From positions 1-64,000 of the forward strand of contig JAEUTY010000007.1 in the NCBI GenBank assembly GCA_016787805.1: 64,000 bases of DNA, in the 5' to 3' direction. The notes beneath the pieces were generated by a model. That model did not search any database, had not been told where the DNA came from, and worked only from the letters and a program-made list of their open reading frames with translations. Positions 7,792-16,291 of this stretch are shown piece after piece (the stretch's first letter is position 1; the number at the start of each line of letters is the position of its first letter). The translations under genes were made by a program, and so were the position numbers. Origin of the DNA: Flavobacterium sp. (GTDB taxonomy: Bacteria; Bacteroidota; Bacteroidia; Flavobacteriales; Flavobacteriaceae).

Positions 7792-8246
7792 TACTTTAAG
7801 TCGTTAAGGTTAACGGTTTTTGGTTGTTGAGCGCCATGTTTGTGCTCAGAACCAACATTTACATTCAAATTGCGGAATAATTCAGCACCTAATTTATTTT
7901 TAGGTAACATTCCTTTTACAGCTTTTTCTACTAATAATGCAGGATTTTTTTGTTGCATTACTTTAGCAGTCAAGCTTCTTTGTCCTCCTGGATAACCTGT
8001 GTGTCTGATGTACGTTTTGTCATCTAACTTGTTACCAGTTAGGTTGATTTTTTCTGCGTTGATAACAATTACGTTATCTCCACAATCAACGTGCGGCGTA
8101 TAACTAGGCTTGTATTTACCTCTCAAAAGCATCGCCACTTTTGAAGCTAAACGACCTAAGTTATGACCTTCAGCATCTACAACAATCCATTGCTTGTCTG
8201 CAGTAGCTTTGTTTGCTGAAACTGTCTTGTAGCTTAATGTGTTCAC
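7791..8246 (-). CDS. rplM: 50S ribosomal protein L13
   Basis: A 151-residue L13 of the large subunit, with KQWIVVDAEGHNLGRLASKVA near the N-terminus, GDNVIVINAEKINLTGNK, and the conserved TGYPGG and GMLPKNKLG segments. It is the first gene of the translation cluster. A near-perfect Bacteroidota promoter lies 45 nt upstream. Confidence 0.98.
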   Translation of the reverse strand: MNTLSYKTVSANKATADKQWIVVDAEGHNLGRLASKVAMLLRGKYKPSYTPHVDCGDNVIVINAEKINLTGNKLDDKTYIRHTGYPGGQRSLTAKVMQQKNPALLVEKAVKGMLPKNKLGAELFRNLNVNVGSEHKHGAQQPKTVNLNDLK

Positions 8247-8290
8247 AATAATTTATTTTAATTAAACATTCCATTCCCAATTACGGGAGT

Positions 8291-8322
8291 GCAAAAGTAC
8301 AAATAAATATTATATATGCAAA
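8291..8322 (-). promoter_or_regulatory. Promoter of the rplM-rpsI-rpsB-tsf cluster
   Basis: Reading the minus strand, TTTG (8322-8319) is followed after 19 nt by TACTTTTGC (8299-8291). This is an exact fit to the Bacteroidota housekeeping consensus TTTG-N19-TAnnTTTG. Confidence 0.8.
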
Positions 8323-8400
8323 CTGCATTTTTGATTTATTTTTGTGAAAGCTATTATTTTGGAAGATAGCACAATAGAATTCGTTTTATTAGTAAGCCGA

Positions 8401-8514
8401 AAGTTTATTCTCTAGCCCAGTTCCCGTTTTAGCCAACGGGACGAGAAGCAGGAACATGGACAACAAAAATGCCCTCTCGTTTTTTTTGAAAACGAGATCG
8501 CTTCTAAAAATAAA
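8401..8514 (+). repeat. Modular hairpin-rich intergenic repeat, copy 3
   Basis: Begins with TCTAGCCC as in the other copies, then its own stem-loop (TCCCGTTTTAGCCAACGGGA), then AGAAGCAGGAA and a 50-nt terminal block (8465-8514) that is a perfect inverted copy of 5218-5267. It ends just before the likely lacI-family promoter region and creates a false N-terminal extension of that gene. Confidence 0.8.
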
Positions 8515-8545
8515 TTCTCTAAATTTACACCATATATATATAGAT

Positions 8546-9568
8546 ATGAAATCGAAAGCCACGTTAAAACAAATTGCCAAAGAACTCGGAGTTTCCGTTT
8601 CTACTGTTTCGAAAGCATTGAACGACAGTCCGGAAATTAGTGAACCGACCAAAATTAAAATTCAAGAATACGCCAAACTGAAAAATTACAAGCCCAACAG
8701 TATTGGTTTGAATTTGAAAAATCGTTCTACGCGTACTATTGGTGTGATTATTCCGAATATTTTGAATTCGTTTTTTGCCAAAGTATTTACTGGAATTGAA
8801 AAAGTGGCCGACGAAAAAGGGTATAAAGTTATTACTTGTATTTCGAATGAATCGTTGGAAAAGGAAATCAACATGCTCGAAATGTTGAGCAATGGTACTA
8901 TTGACGGATTTATTTTGTCGATTTCGGAAGAAGCACAGAAGTTGCAACAATACGGTCATTTTAAATCGATTATTAACGATGGAACACCGATTGTAATGTT
9001 TGATCGGATTGCCGATGAAATCAATTGCGATAAAGTTATTGTTGATGATTTGGATTCGGCCGTAAATGCTACAGAACATTTACTAAAAACAGGTTGTAAG
9101 AAAATAGCTTTATTATCTTCCATCGATAATTTGAGTGTGGGGAAATTACGCGCACAAGGTTTTTATGAGGCCATGAAAAAACACAACGTAACAGTAGACG
9201 ATTCATTGGTGATTTTGACTGAGAATTCGGAAGATTTTAATGATAAAATAGGTGGTTTCTTTATCAAAAATAAACCCGATGGCGTTTTTGCTTTAGACGA
9301 ACACGCTTCGGTTACGGCAATGAAACTCGGAATACAGAACGGATATAAAATTCCGCAAGAGCTATCCTTAATCGGTTTTGCTGATGGAGTATGGTCGCGT
9401 CGAATGACACCAAGTTTGTCAACGGTAAGTCAACACGGACCCGAAATTGGCGAAGTAGCTACCAAAATGTTAATAGAAAAGCTTGAAAGTAAAGACGAAG
9501 TGTATACGCACAGAACGACAGTGATCAAAACAGAGTTGCGTCAGCGTGATTCTACAAAGAAGTTATAA
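8546..9568 (+). CDS. LacI family transcriptional regulator
   Basis: A 340-residue regulator. The N-terminal helix-turn-helix (ATLKQIAKELGVSVSTVSKALN, about 4-25) and hinge (about 45-60) bind operators. The rest is a periplasmic-binding-protein-like sensor domain (TIGVIIPNILNSFFAKVFTGIE to the C-terminus). Sugar-type effectors are usual, but no carbohydrate operon adjoins it, so its targets are unknown. The start at 8546 (MKSKATL) is chosen because the longer frame from 8456 runs through the repeat. A near-consensus TAAATTTA lies at 8520. Its 3' end overlaps the convergent methyltransferase gene by 17 nt. Confidence 0.9.
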   Translation: MKSKATLKQIAKELGVSVSTVSKALNDSPEISEPTKIKIQEYAKLKNYKPNSIGLNLKNRSTRTIGVIIPNILNSFFAKVFTGIEKVADEKGYKVITCISNESLEKEINMLEMLSNGTIDGFILSISEEAQKLQQYGHFKSIINDGTPIVMFDRIADEINCDKVIVDDLDSAVNATEHLLKTGCKKIALLSSIDNLSVGKLRAQGFYEAMKKHNVTVDDSLVILTENSEDFNDKIGGFFIKNKPDGVFALDEHASVTAMKLGIQNGYKIPQELSLIGFADGVWSRRMTPSLSTVSQHGPEIGEVATKMLIEKLESKDEVYTHRTTVIKTELRQRDSTKKL

Positions 9569-10214
9569 TATAAATGTAGTTTTTTTCACTGACTGCTTTT
9601 TTCTCCAATACCAAAGTAAAAGCGATGTCACTTTTTGAGGCAATCGCTTTTATTTTTTCCAATTCACAATCTTCTGAAAGAATCATGAACGTTTCATTAG
9701 ATAAAGTAAGGTAATTTTTTAATTGTGGAAATAAAGCTTCAAAATAGTCAAAATGTTCCCCACAAAACCACGCTTGTTCTTTAATGTTTTTTGGATTTTT
9801 TGGATAGTAAGGCGGATTGATAATTATACAATCAAACGTTCTTTCAGTCAATGATTGAAACAAATCGGATTCGATAATTTCTAACTCTAGATTGTTCTTC
9901 TTCGCATTATCAGACAAAAATTCCAAAGCGGTAGTATTAATGTCGGTTGCCGTAACTTTGGCTCCTTTTTGAGTTGCTAATAATGAAATGATTCCACTGC
10001 CACAACCTAATTCCAGAAACGTTTTGTTGTTCAACTCTTTTTCTTTTATAAAGTCTAGAAGAATCGTTGTGCTTATCGTTAGATGTGGTGGAAAAACATC
10101 AGGATGAACTTTTATACAAATACCATCATAGCAAAATGTTCTCGGTTTGAAATAGTACAGTTGTAATCCGAATTTTAAAAATGGGTGCGTTATTTTTTTA
10201 ATAAAGTTTCTCAT
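9552..10214 (-). CDS. HemK/PrmC-like class I SAM-dependent methyltransferase
   Basis: A 220-residue Rossmann-fold methyltransferase. SAM-binding motif I is FLELGCGSGIISLL (about 63-76), the acidic residue of motif II is in VTATDIN, and the catalytic NPPY motif (IIINPPYYP) marks N-methyltransferases of the PrmC/HemK type, which act on amide or amine nitrogen. It lacks the N-terminal PrmC helical domain, so release factors are not the obvious substrate. It is the last gene of the radical SAM/glycosyltransferase cluster, 7 nt after the previous gene, which suggests it acts in that pathway. Confidence 0.82.
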   Translation of the reverse strand: MRNFIKKITHPFLKFGLQLYYFKPRTFCYDGICIKVHPDVFPPHLTISTTILLDFIKEKELNNKTFLELGCGSGIISLLATQKGAKVTATDINTTALEFLSDNAKKNNLELEIIESDLFQSLTERTFDCIIINPPYYPKNPKNIKEQAWFCGEHFDYFEALFPQLKNYLTLSNETFMILSEDCELEKIKAIASKSDIAFTLVLEKKAVSEKNYIYIITSL

Positions 10215-10221
10215 CGATCCA

Positions 10222-11742
10222 TCACTCTGAATAAAAACCTTCTATTTCAGGTTGTCGGTATTTCCATAATTTGTGTAATGCTTTGATTTCATAAGGAAAA
10301 TGATAGAAACCGGTTTTGTATCGAATTCCCGAAGTCAATCGTAGTAATTGTTTTTTATAGCCTTTAATTCTAAAATCAGAAACCGTTGGATAATAACCGT
10401 TCAACACCGTTTCAAAATTCTTTATCGTGTCGATTATGTAGGGTTTTAACCAAGGTGTGAGCGGATTTTTTCGCAAATCAAAATTCTCCCAACTTGGCGA
10501 AATCCAATCTTCTAATTGAGTTGGAAATGAAAATCCGGCATCGAGAATTTGTTGGTACAATTCCGAACCTTCGGTGGGAACTGGACTGAACAAATAAATA
10601 ATAATCTCCGCATTCGGATTAATTTTTTTGATTTCTTTGATGAAATTAATGTCCCACAAAATCTGATCGTACACTTCTTTCTCAGTTGGAGCAGGCATTC
10701 CTAATACAAACGAAAGTTCCGGAATAATATCGACGTTTTTCATTCGCAGTACAAAATCCTTTATCATTTGTCCGGTTTGGGTTCCGCCTTTGTTCATTTG
10801 TTTCAATACGGCATCGTTTCCCGTTTCGGCACCCAAAAAAATCATTTTGCAACCCGCTTTTCGCATCAATTTGAGTTCGTCGTCCGAATACAAATTAATC
10901 GTGTCAATTCGGCCTTCGCCCCAATAACTAATGTTGTCGTTCAGAATCAATTCGGAAAACTCCAAAACTCTTTTTTTAGAAGTAAAGAAGTTGTTGTCAT
11001 GAAATTCCACTGCATCAATATTGTACTTTTCTTTGAAATACTTAACATCTTCATAAATTCGACTAGCCGACATGCCTTTCCATTTGGCGTTGTATATCGG
11101 AACGACAGCGCAAAACGAACACGAAAACGGACAACCCATGCTCGAATGGTATGACAACGTTTTGTTTCCCATGAAGGTTTTGGCCAAATAATTTTGCACT
11201 GGATAAAAGGTGTTCAAATACTCGTAAGGAAATTTAGGTAATGTGTCTTGATCCAATAAAGCTTCGACGGCGGTTTTGATTATTTCACCTTTTTCATTTT
11301 TATAAATCAGGTTTTTGATGGAAGAAAGTTGTTCCAGTTGATCTTCTTCTATAGCTTGAATTAACTGTGGGAACGTGTTGTCGCCAGGGCCATTGATTAC
11401 ATAGTCAACGTAGCCGGAATGCAATGAAACTTGGTATTGATTGGAAGCAAAATAACCACCCCAAACCGTAATGATTTGAGGAAACTGCTCTTTGATTTTT
11501 TGGGTAAACGGAATGGCTTGTTTTAATTGTGGTCCGGGCATTACGGTACAACCAAAGTATTTGAATTCGCCTGATTTTAAATAGTTTTCAATGGTATTCC
11601 ACGGATTTTCTTCCAAATTTCCATCCACAAAAACATACTCATGCTTTCCATGAATCGAAGCTCCGACTTGCAGAATCGAGTTCGGAATTCGGTGTTTGCC
11701 ATTGGCACTACGCGGATTGAAAAGGATGATTTTATTTTTCAT
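10222..11742 (-). CDS. B12-binding-type radical SAM protein (cluster enzyme C)
   Basis: A 506-residue protein with an N-terminal cobalamin-binding-like Rossmann domain (about 1-135, ending INGPGDNTFPQL) and a radical SAM barrel whose [4Fe-4S] motif is Cys204, Cys208 and Cys211 in SSMGCPFSCSFCAVVP. No DxHxxG motif is visible, so any cobalamin would bind without the lower His ligand. Such enzymes often methylate unactivated carbons or rearrange substrates. The ATG at 11742, 2 nt after the upstream stop, is preferred over one at 11763 that overlaps that gene. Confidence 0.87.
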   Translation of the reverse strand: MKNKIILFNPRSANGKHRIPNSILQVGASIHGKHEYVFVDGNLEENPWNTIENYLKSGEFKYFGCTVMPGPQLKQAIPFTQKIKEQFPQIITVWGGYFASNQYQVSLHSGYVDYVINGPGDNTFPQLIQAIEEDQLEQLSSIKNLIYKNEKGEIIKTAVEALLDQDTLPKFPYEYLNTFYPVQNYLAKTFMGNKTLSYHSSMGCPFSCSFCAVVPIYNAKWKGMSASRIYEDVKYFKEKYNIDAVEFHDNNFFTSKKRVLEFSELILNDNISYWGEGRIDTINLYSDDELKLMRKAGCKMIFLGAETGNDAVLKQMNKGGTQTGQMIKDFVLRMKNVDIIPELSFVLGMPAPTEKEVYDQILWDINFIKEIKKINPNAEIIIYLFSPVPTEGSELYQQILDAGFSFPTQLEDWISPSWENFDLRKNPLTPWLKPYIIDTIKNFETVLNGYYPTVSDFRIKGYKKQLLRLTSGIRYKTGFYHFPYEIKALHKLWKYRQPEIEGFYSE

Positions 11743-11744
11743 AA

Positions 11745-12824
11745 TTAAAATGCACTGCAACATCTACTACAAGCTGGAAATAATCCACCATTTTTCATTA
11801 AATCAGATCTAAATCTTTTTAATACTAAACCGTTCCAAATTTCTTTTAATGTTTGATTATGAATATTACCAAGTTCAAAATTATAACATCTGCCATGAGA
11901 AGGAATGACACTACCATCCGATTTAATCATGATGTTTGAAAATACATCGTTGCATATTTTTCCAATGATTTTTTCGGGTCGATGATAGAAATCAAATAGC
12001 TTTTCTTTGGATTTAATTTCGGGCGAAAAATGCACGTTAAAAGAGTATTTACGTTGTTTTATTTCTTGAATTTCGCTCCAAAGCAACTCTAAATCATAAT
12101 TTTCGATGTTAATTTGTTCAACGTTTGAAGCAGTTGCAAAATAGTTCGCTCCAAAAGTAATATTGTGATGATCAGCAACCGATTGTGGAGTGAAATTGGT
12201 ATGCATAAACCCAATTTCTTTCAAAGGATAGTCTTTGAAAAAATCAGCAAACTCTTTTAAATATCCAATGTTCCATTCAGTAATTACGCAAAATAATGAT
12301 ATCGACTGTTTTGGATTTAATAGTAACATTTCATTGATTCCTTCCACTGCTTTTTGAAATGATTTTTGATGCCCACGTATTTGATTGTGAATGTCTTGCG
12401 GACCATCCAATGAAATATACAACTCGCCCAAACCTGAATCGACTAATTTTTTGGCTTTTTGTTTTAAGGTTAATCCGTTAGTTGTGAGTGTAGTTGTAAC
12501 TTTTTTAGATTGAGCAAAAAGTAACGAATCTTCTAAATGTGGATAAACTAGTGGTTCTGTAAAAGCATAACCCAATTTAGCTTTAGGATAATACAAAGCA
12601 GTTTGCTCTATGATTTTCTGGATTAAATCCAAAGGCATGTTTAAAGGTTCGGTTCCAATTAGGTTTTGGGCAAAATTGGTTTCTAATGTGTTTGTTCCAA
12701 CATCACACATTTTGCAATGCAAATTGCATACGTTGTTTACACCAAGCACAATCCATTCCGGATGAAACAAATAGTTTTTTGGAGCAATTCTTTTATTGGA
12801 ATATTTAACTATTTGATTAATCAT
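11745..12824 (-). CDS. Radical SAM/SPASM domain protein
   Basis: A 359-residue radical SAM enzyme. The cluster motif is Cys33, Cys37 and Cys40 (NNVCNLHCKMCDVG), followed by TTNGLTLKQKAK and LYISLDGPQDIHN, typical of the MoaA/NirJ-like branch. The C-terminal SPASM region (about 290-357) has six or more Cys (CNDVF, HGRCYNF, ACSRCC) that would hold auxiliary iron-sulfur clusters. SPASM proteins modify peptides or sugars; the substrate here is unknown. The first 8 nt overlap the flippase-like gene. Confidence 0.88.
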   Translation of the reverse strand: MINQIVKYSNKRIAPKNYLFHPEWIVLGVNNVCNLHCKMCDVGTNTLETNFAQNLIGTEPLNMPLDLIQKIIEQTALYYPKAKLGYAFTEPLVYPHLEDSLLFAQSKKVTTTLTTNGLTLKQKAKKLVDSGLGELYISLDGPQDIHNQIRGHQKSFQKAVEGINEMLLLNPKQSISLFCVITEWNIGYLKEFADFFKDYPLKEIGFMHTNFTPQSVADHHNITFGANYFATASNVEQINIENYDLELLWSEIQEIKQRKYSFNVHFSPEIKSKEKLFDFYHRPEKIIGKICNDVFSNIMIKSDGSVIPSHGRCYNFELGNIHNQTLKEIWNGLVLKRFRSDLMKNGGLFPACSRCCSAF

Positions 12825-13995
12825 TATTGGTGAAAGGTTTTCTTTTTGTTGAAAGTTTTAGTGAAATCAAAATTACTATTTGGGCTATTGTACTTCCAAA
12901 AAGTGCACCCGTTATTCCGAAATTTAAATTTAAAAAGCAACTACTCAAAACAGCATTTATTACAGTTCCAACAAACAAAAAAAGCACTACTTGTTTTTCT
13001 TCGTGCCGTTTGAACAAATTTACAATTTCTATTCCATATAGATACGACGGGAAAACGTAAAAAAAAGCAACAACATAAAACCAAAAAGTAAGCTCTAAGT
13101 TCAAAAAATAGCGTACAAATCCATAAACAAAAAGCAGCGAAATAGGAACAATTATGAGTCCGAATAACGCTAAGGTGTTTTTAGTTTTTTCGATGGTAAA
13201 TTCGGAGTTTCTGTAAATATTTTTGGTGAATGGAGCATAAATAAAAGTGCTAATCGACATAATGAAAACCAATAAACCATTGATGATTTGATAATCGGAA
13301 GTCACAATTTTATTGTCAAATTGTTCAATAATGTAGACATCAATTTTAGAGACCAAAAACCCCAAAATCGACAGTAAGAAGAACCAAAAGCTAGCTTTAT
13401 AATAATTGAAATTAAAACGCACATCGGATGAAAAAGTGGTGCTGAAAAGTAGCCAAAAGCAAATTCCTTTGGTGAGCTGATAAAGGCTGTAAATGATCAA
13501 TAATTGCTTAAAATTTATCGAAGATGATAAGCAATAAAATACAATTGTAAAAGCAATGAAACAACCCAATTCAATAACCAATGAAGCATTGAATTTTTTC
13601 TCATAAACAACCAACACTTCATACGAATGAATTAAAAATCGTCCGAAAATCCAAATGAATAAATAGTTTCCAAACTCAATTTTGAAAAGAAAAAATCCAA
13701 GAATTGAAAAGAGTAAAACTAAAGGCAATCGCGTGAGTAGAATGGATGAAAAATCATCTTTAATTTTACTCGGAGTTTCGCTGAATTTCCGCAGTAAATA
13801 TTCCTTATTTCCCCAATTGATGATTTGTGTTGCTAACAAAGCATACAATAACAACGATACAAATTCGCCCCAAATTTCTTTTGACGAATGTTGAATCACC
13901 ATAAACGGAATCACCACTCCTATAGCAGCAACCAAAATTTGCCGCAATGCATTGGACGATATAAATCCGATTCTATGTAGGTTTTTTGTTGTCAA
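12817..13995 (-). CDS. Polysaccharide flippase-like membrane protein (MATE/Wzx superfamily)
   Basis: A 392-residue polytopic membrane protein with about 11-12 hydrophobic segments spread along its whole length. The spacing and the character of the first helices (RIGFISSNALRQILVAAIGVVIPFMV) fit the oligosaccharide flippase family, which moves lipid-linked glycans across the inner membrane. Sequence motifs in this family are weak, so this is a fold-level call supported by the two adjacent glycosyltransferases. It overlaps its neighbours by 4 and 8 nt. Confidence 0.7.
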   Translation of the reverse strand: MTTKNLHRIGFISSNALRQILVAAIGVVIPFMVIQHSSKEIWGEFVSLLLYALLATQIINWGNKEYLLRKFSETPSKIKDDFSSILLTRLPLVLLFSILGFFLFKIEFGNYLFIWIFGRFLIHSYEVLVVYEKKFNASLVIELGCFIAFTIVFYCLSSSINFKQLLIIYSLYQLTKGICFWLLFSTTFSSDVRFNFNYYKASFWFFLLSILGFLVSKIDVYIIEQFDNKIVTSDYQIINGLLVFIMSISTFIYAPFTKNIYRNSEFTIEKTKNTLALFGLIIVPISLLFVYGFVRYFLNLELTFWFYVVAFFYVFPSYLYGIEIVNLFKRHEEKQVVLFLFVGTVINAVLSSCFLNLNFGITGALFGSTIAQIVILISLKLSTKRKPFTNND

Positions 13996-15548
13996 TGCAT
14001 CGTTATTTTTCGCAATGAATAAAATCCAATTCCTTTGCCGTAATCGCTCAAATAAACCACAGTTTTACCATTTATTAAAATAGGTTTTAACTTGTTGCTG
14101 TTGTCAAAAGTGAGTTGTTTTTTGTTGTAAAAAATTTGATTGTTCTTAATTTGTAAAAGAACACAATCAGATTGACTTAGCTGAACACTTTTTTGGTTTT
14201 CACCTTTTTCGCTCCAAAAATGATAGGTCAGCTCTTTGTTTTTTATTTGATAATCATAAATCAAAACGGGAGTTTTAGCAGAAAAAAAAGAATTGCTTTT
14301 TTGAGGTTTTGTCTCCCATAAAAAACTACAACTAATCAATAGAATTAAACTAAAACCACACGTTTTAATTATGCTCGCCTTTTGGAAAAACAAAATAATA
14401 AATACAATGGCAAAGGCAATTAATAAAAAGAGTCTCAAATACGAAATAGGAAAACTTTTATCTATAAAAATCGACAATGGGAGATTGTTGATGGCAAACA
14501 AAATAAAGAAGTACATTCCTTTTTTTACTGCAGAAATTTCACTTTTAACAATCGCTAAAAAAGGAAATATAAGTAAAATAAAAGTATAGGTGCTTCCATA
14601 AGGAGAAAGTAAAATGGTTGCTAAAACCCAATAGCAAAAAACAATTAAAGCATTTGATTTATTGTTGGTGATGAAATAACCCAACAGTACAATTGCAATT
14701 TTGAAAGTAAAAACAATGGATAAAAACAGACTATCATCATGAAAAAATGGATGTGGATTTTCGACATTGTCATAAATAAATAGTCGTTTCAAAAACATAA
14801 AAACCGATTGGTAATTATCAACATAAGCCGATGCAATTTCGCCGTTGGAAGCTTTAGGTAGAACCGAGTTCAGCCAAAAAAGCCAAACATCAAAACCAGT
14901 TAATAGCGCCGAAATTCCAAAAAACAAAAGACAAAAAGCAAAAGTGTACACTAATGGTTTGAATTCTTTTTTGAAAAGAAAAATCATTAGCAAAACAACT
15001 GGAAATACTTTCAATAGAATAGCCAAACCCAGAAAAAAAGCCGATTTTAAAAATTGTTCTTTTTGGTACGCTATCCAAAATTCGGTCAAGAAAAAAAACA
15101 ATACAAAATACACTTGTCCAAACAGCAATTCGTTTTTTATTGGAACAAAAAACAACAACGGAACAAACACAATGGACACTGTTTTTATCTTGTAAAATTG
15201 TGATAATCGGTAAATACTTAACACAAAAAGTAGCACACTAATGATGTTGAAAACCAACTTAGCTGTTGCGACTGATAAAATCGAAAACGGAGCGAAAAAC
15301 AAGGCCAAAAACGGCGTATTCGGAGCGTAATTAGCAAAAATTCCGCTGTAACCCAAATCGGCTATTTGTTTGTTAAAAAGATACGGAAAGTAAGTGTCAG
15401 AATTGAATGTTCTTTCCACTAAAAATTGTCCTCCAAAATAGTAATTCGAAAAATCATGTATAGGAAAATCAATCGCTTTCAAAAGGCAAAAAGCACAAAA
15501 CAAAGTAACAGCGATTAGACCAAAATGTTGATGAATTATCTTTCTCAT
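13992..15548 (-). CDS. GT87-like (DUF2029) polytopic glycosyltransferase
   Basis: A 518-residue protein with about ten transmembrane segments and a soluble C-terminal tail of about 120 residues. The first periplasmic loop contains HDFSNYYFGGQFL with an acidic residue at the position expected for GT-C enzymes, and YAPNTPFLALFFAPFS follows, matching the DUF2029/GT87 pattern. Family members transfer mannose or a similar sugar from a polyprenyl-phosphate donor on the outer face of the membrane. The adjacent GT2 enzyme could make that donor. A 4-nt overlap (ATGA) couples them. Confidence 0.75.
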   Translation of the reverse strand: MRKIIHQHFGLIAVTLFCAFCLLKAIDFPIHDFSNYYFGGQFLVERTFNSDTYFPYLFNKQIADLGYSGIFANYAPNTPFLALFFAPFSILSVATAKLVFNIISVLLFVLSIYRLSQFYKIKTVSIVFVPLLFFVPIKNELLFGQVYFVLFFFLTEFWIAYQKEQFLKSAFFLGLAILLKVFPVVLLMIFLFKKEFKPLVYTFAFCLLFFGISALLTGFDVWLFWLNSVLPKASNGEIASAYVDNYQSVFMFLKRLFIYDNVENPHPFFHDDSLFLSIVFTFKIAIVLLGYFITNNKSNALIVFCYWVLATILLSPYGSTYTFILLIFPFLAIVKSEISAVKKGMYFFILFAINNLPLSIFIDKSFPISYLRLFLLIAFAIVFIILFFQKASIIKTCGFSLILLISCSFLWETKPQKSNSFFSAKTPVLIYDYQIKNKELTYHFWSEKGENQKSVQLSQSDCVLLQIKNNQIFYNKKQLTFDNSNKLKPILINGKTVVYLSDYGKGIGFYSLRKITMH

Positions 15549-16291
15549 ATTCCTTTGAATAATGAAAACCGAAACAATTTTGTTTTCTGTAAAAAATAAG
15601 AAACCGAAACCCGTAAAACACCCAAACCATAACGAATACTTCGACTGAAATTAATCGATGACGCTTCTTCAAAATACTTCGCTGGACACGATATTTCGCC
15701 AATTCGCGCTTTTTTGTAACACAATTGCGCCAAAATTTCGTTGTCAAAGACAAAATCATCCGAATTGTTTTCAAAATCAATTTGTTTTAAAAATTGTGCC
15801 TTAAAACAACGATAACCTGTGTGGTATTCCGACAATTTCTGATTCATTAAAATATTCTGAATCAACGTCAGTATTCGATTGGAAATGTATTTGTACAATG
15901 GCATTCCACCTTTCAAAGCGCCTTTACTCAAAATGCGCGAACCCAAAACCACATCGTACAAATCATTGGCAACCAGCGAACACATAGCCGGAATTAATTT
16001 TGGTGTGTATTGATAATCAGGATGTAGCATAATGATAATGTCGGCGTTCAATTCGAATGCTTTTTGGTAACACGATTTCTGATTGGCGCCGTAACCTTTG
16101 TTGGTATCGTGAGCAATAATGTGTTGAATTCCCAATTTTTGAGCAATTTCAATAGTATTGTCGTTGCTGAAATCGTCGGTTAAAATAATTTCGTCAACTA
16201 AGTCCAACGGAATTTCACTCACTGTTTTTTCGAGAGTTTTTGCTGCATTGTACGCAGGAAGAACGACGATTATTTTTTGATTGTTCAGCAT
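15545..16291 (-). CDS. GT2 family glycosyltransferase (DPM1-like)
   Basis: A 248-residue GT-A fold enzyme. The donor-binding start is VVLPAYNAAKTLEKTV, followed by DEIILTDDFSNDNT. The DxD-like region is LHPDYQYTPKLI and the acceptor region includes GSRILSKGALKGGMP and YHTGYRCF. This is the dolichyl/polyprenyl-phosphate sugar synthase branch, which loads a sugar from a nucleotide donor onto a lipid phosphate at the cytoplasmic face. It sits directly before the GT87-like enzyme, which would use such a donor. A one-nt overlap links it to the haem lipoprotein gene. Confidence 0.87.
   Translation of the reverse strand: MLNNQKIIVVLPAYNAAKTLEKTVSEIPLDLVDEIILTDDFSNDNTIEIAQKLGIQHIIAHDTNKGYGANQKSCYQKAFELNADIIIMLHPDYQYTPKLIPAMCSLVANDLYDVVLGSRILSKGALKGGMPLYKYISNRILTLIQNILMNQKLSEYHTGYRCFKAQFLKQIDFENNSDDFVFDNEILAQLCYKKARIGEISCPAKYFEEASSINFSRSIRYGLGVLRVSVSYFLQKTKLFRFSLFKGI

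Noticed and set aside
8456..8545. 30-residue N-terminal extension of the LacI regulator
   Set aside because: It is a translation of repeat copy 3; the helix-turn-helix begins right after the ATG at 8546.
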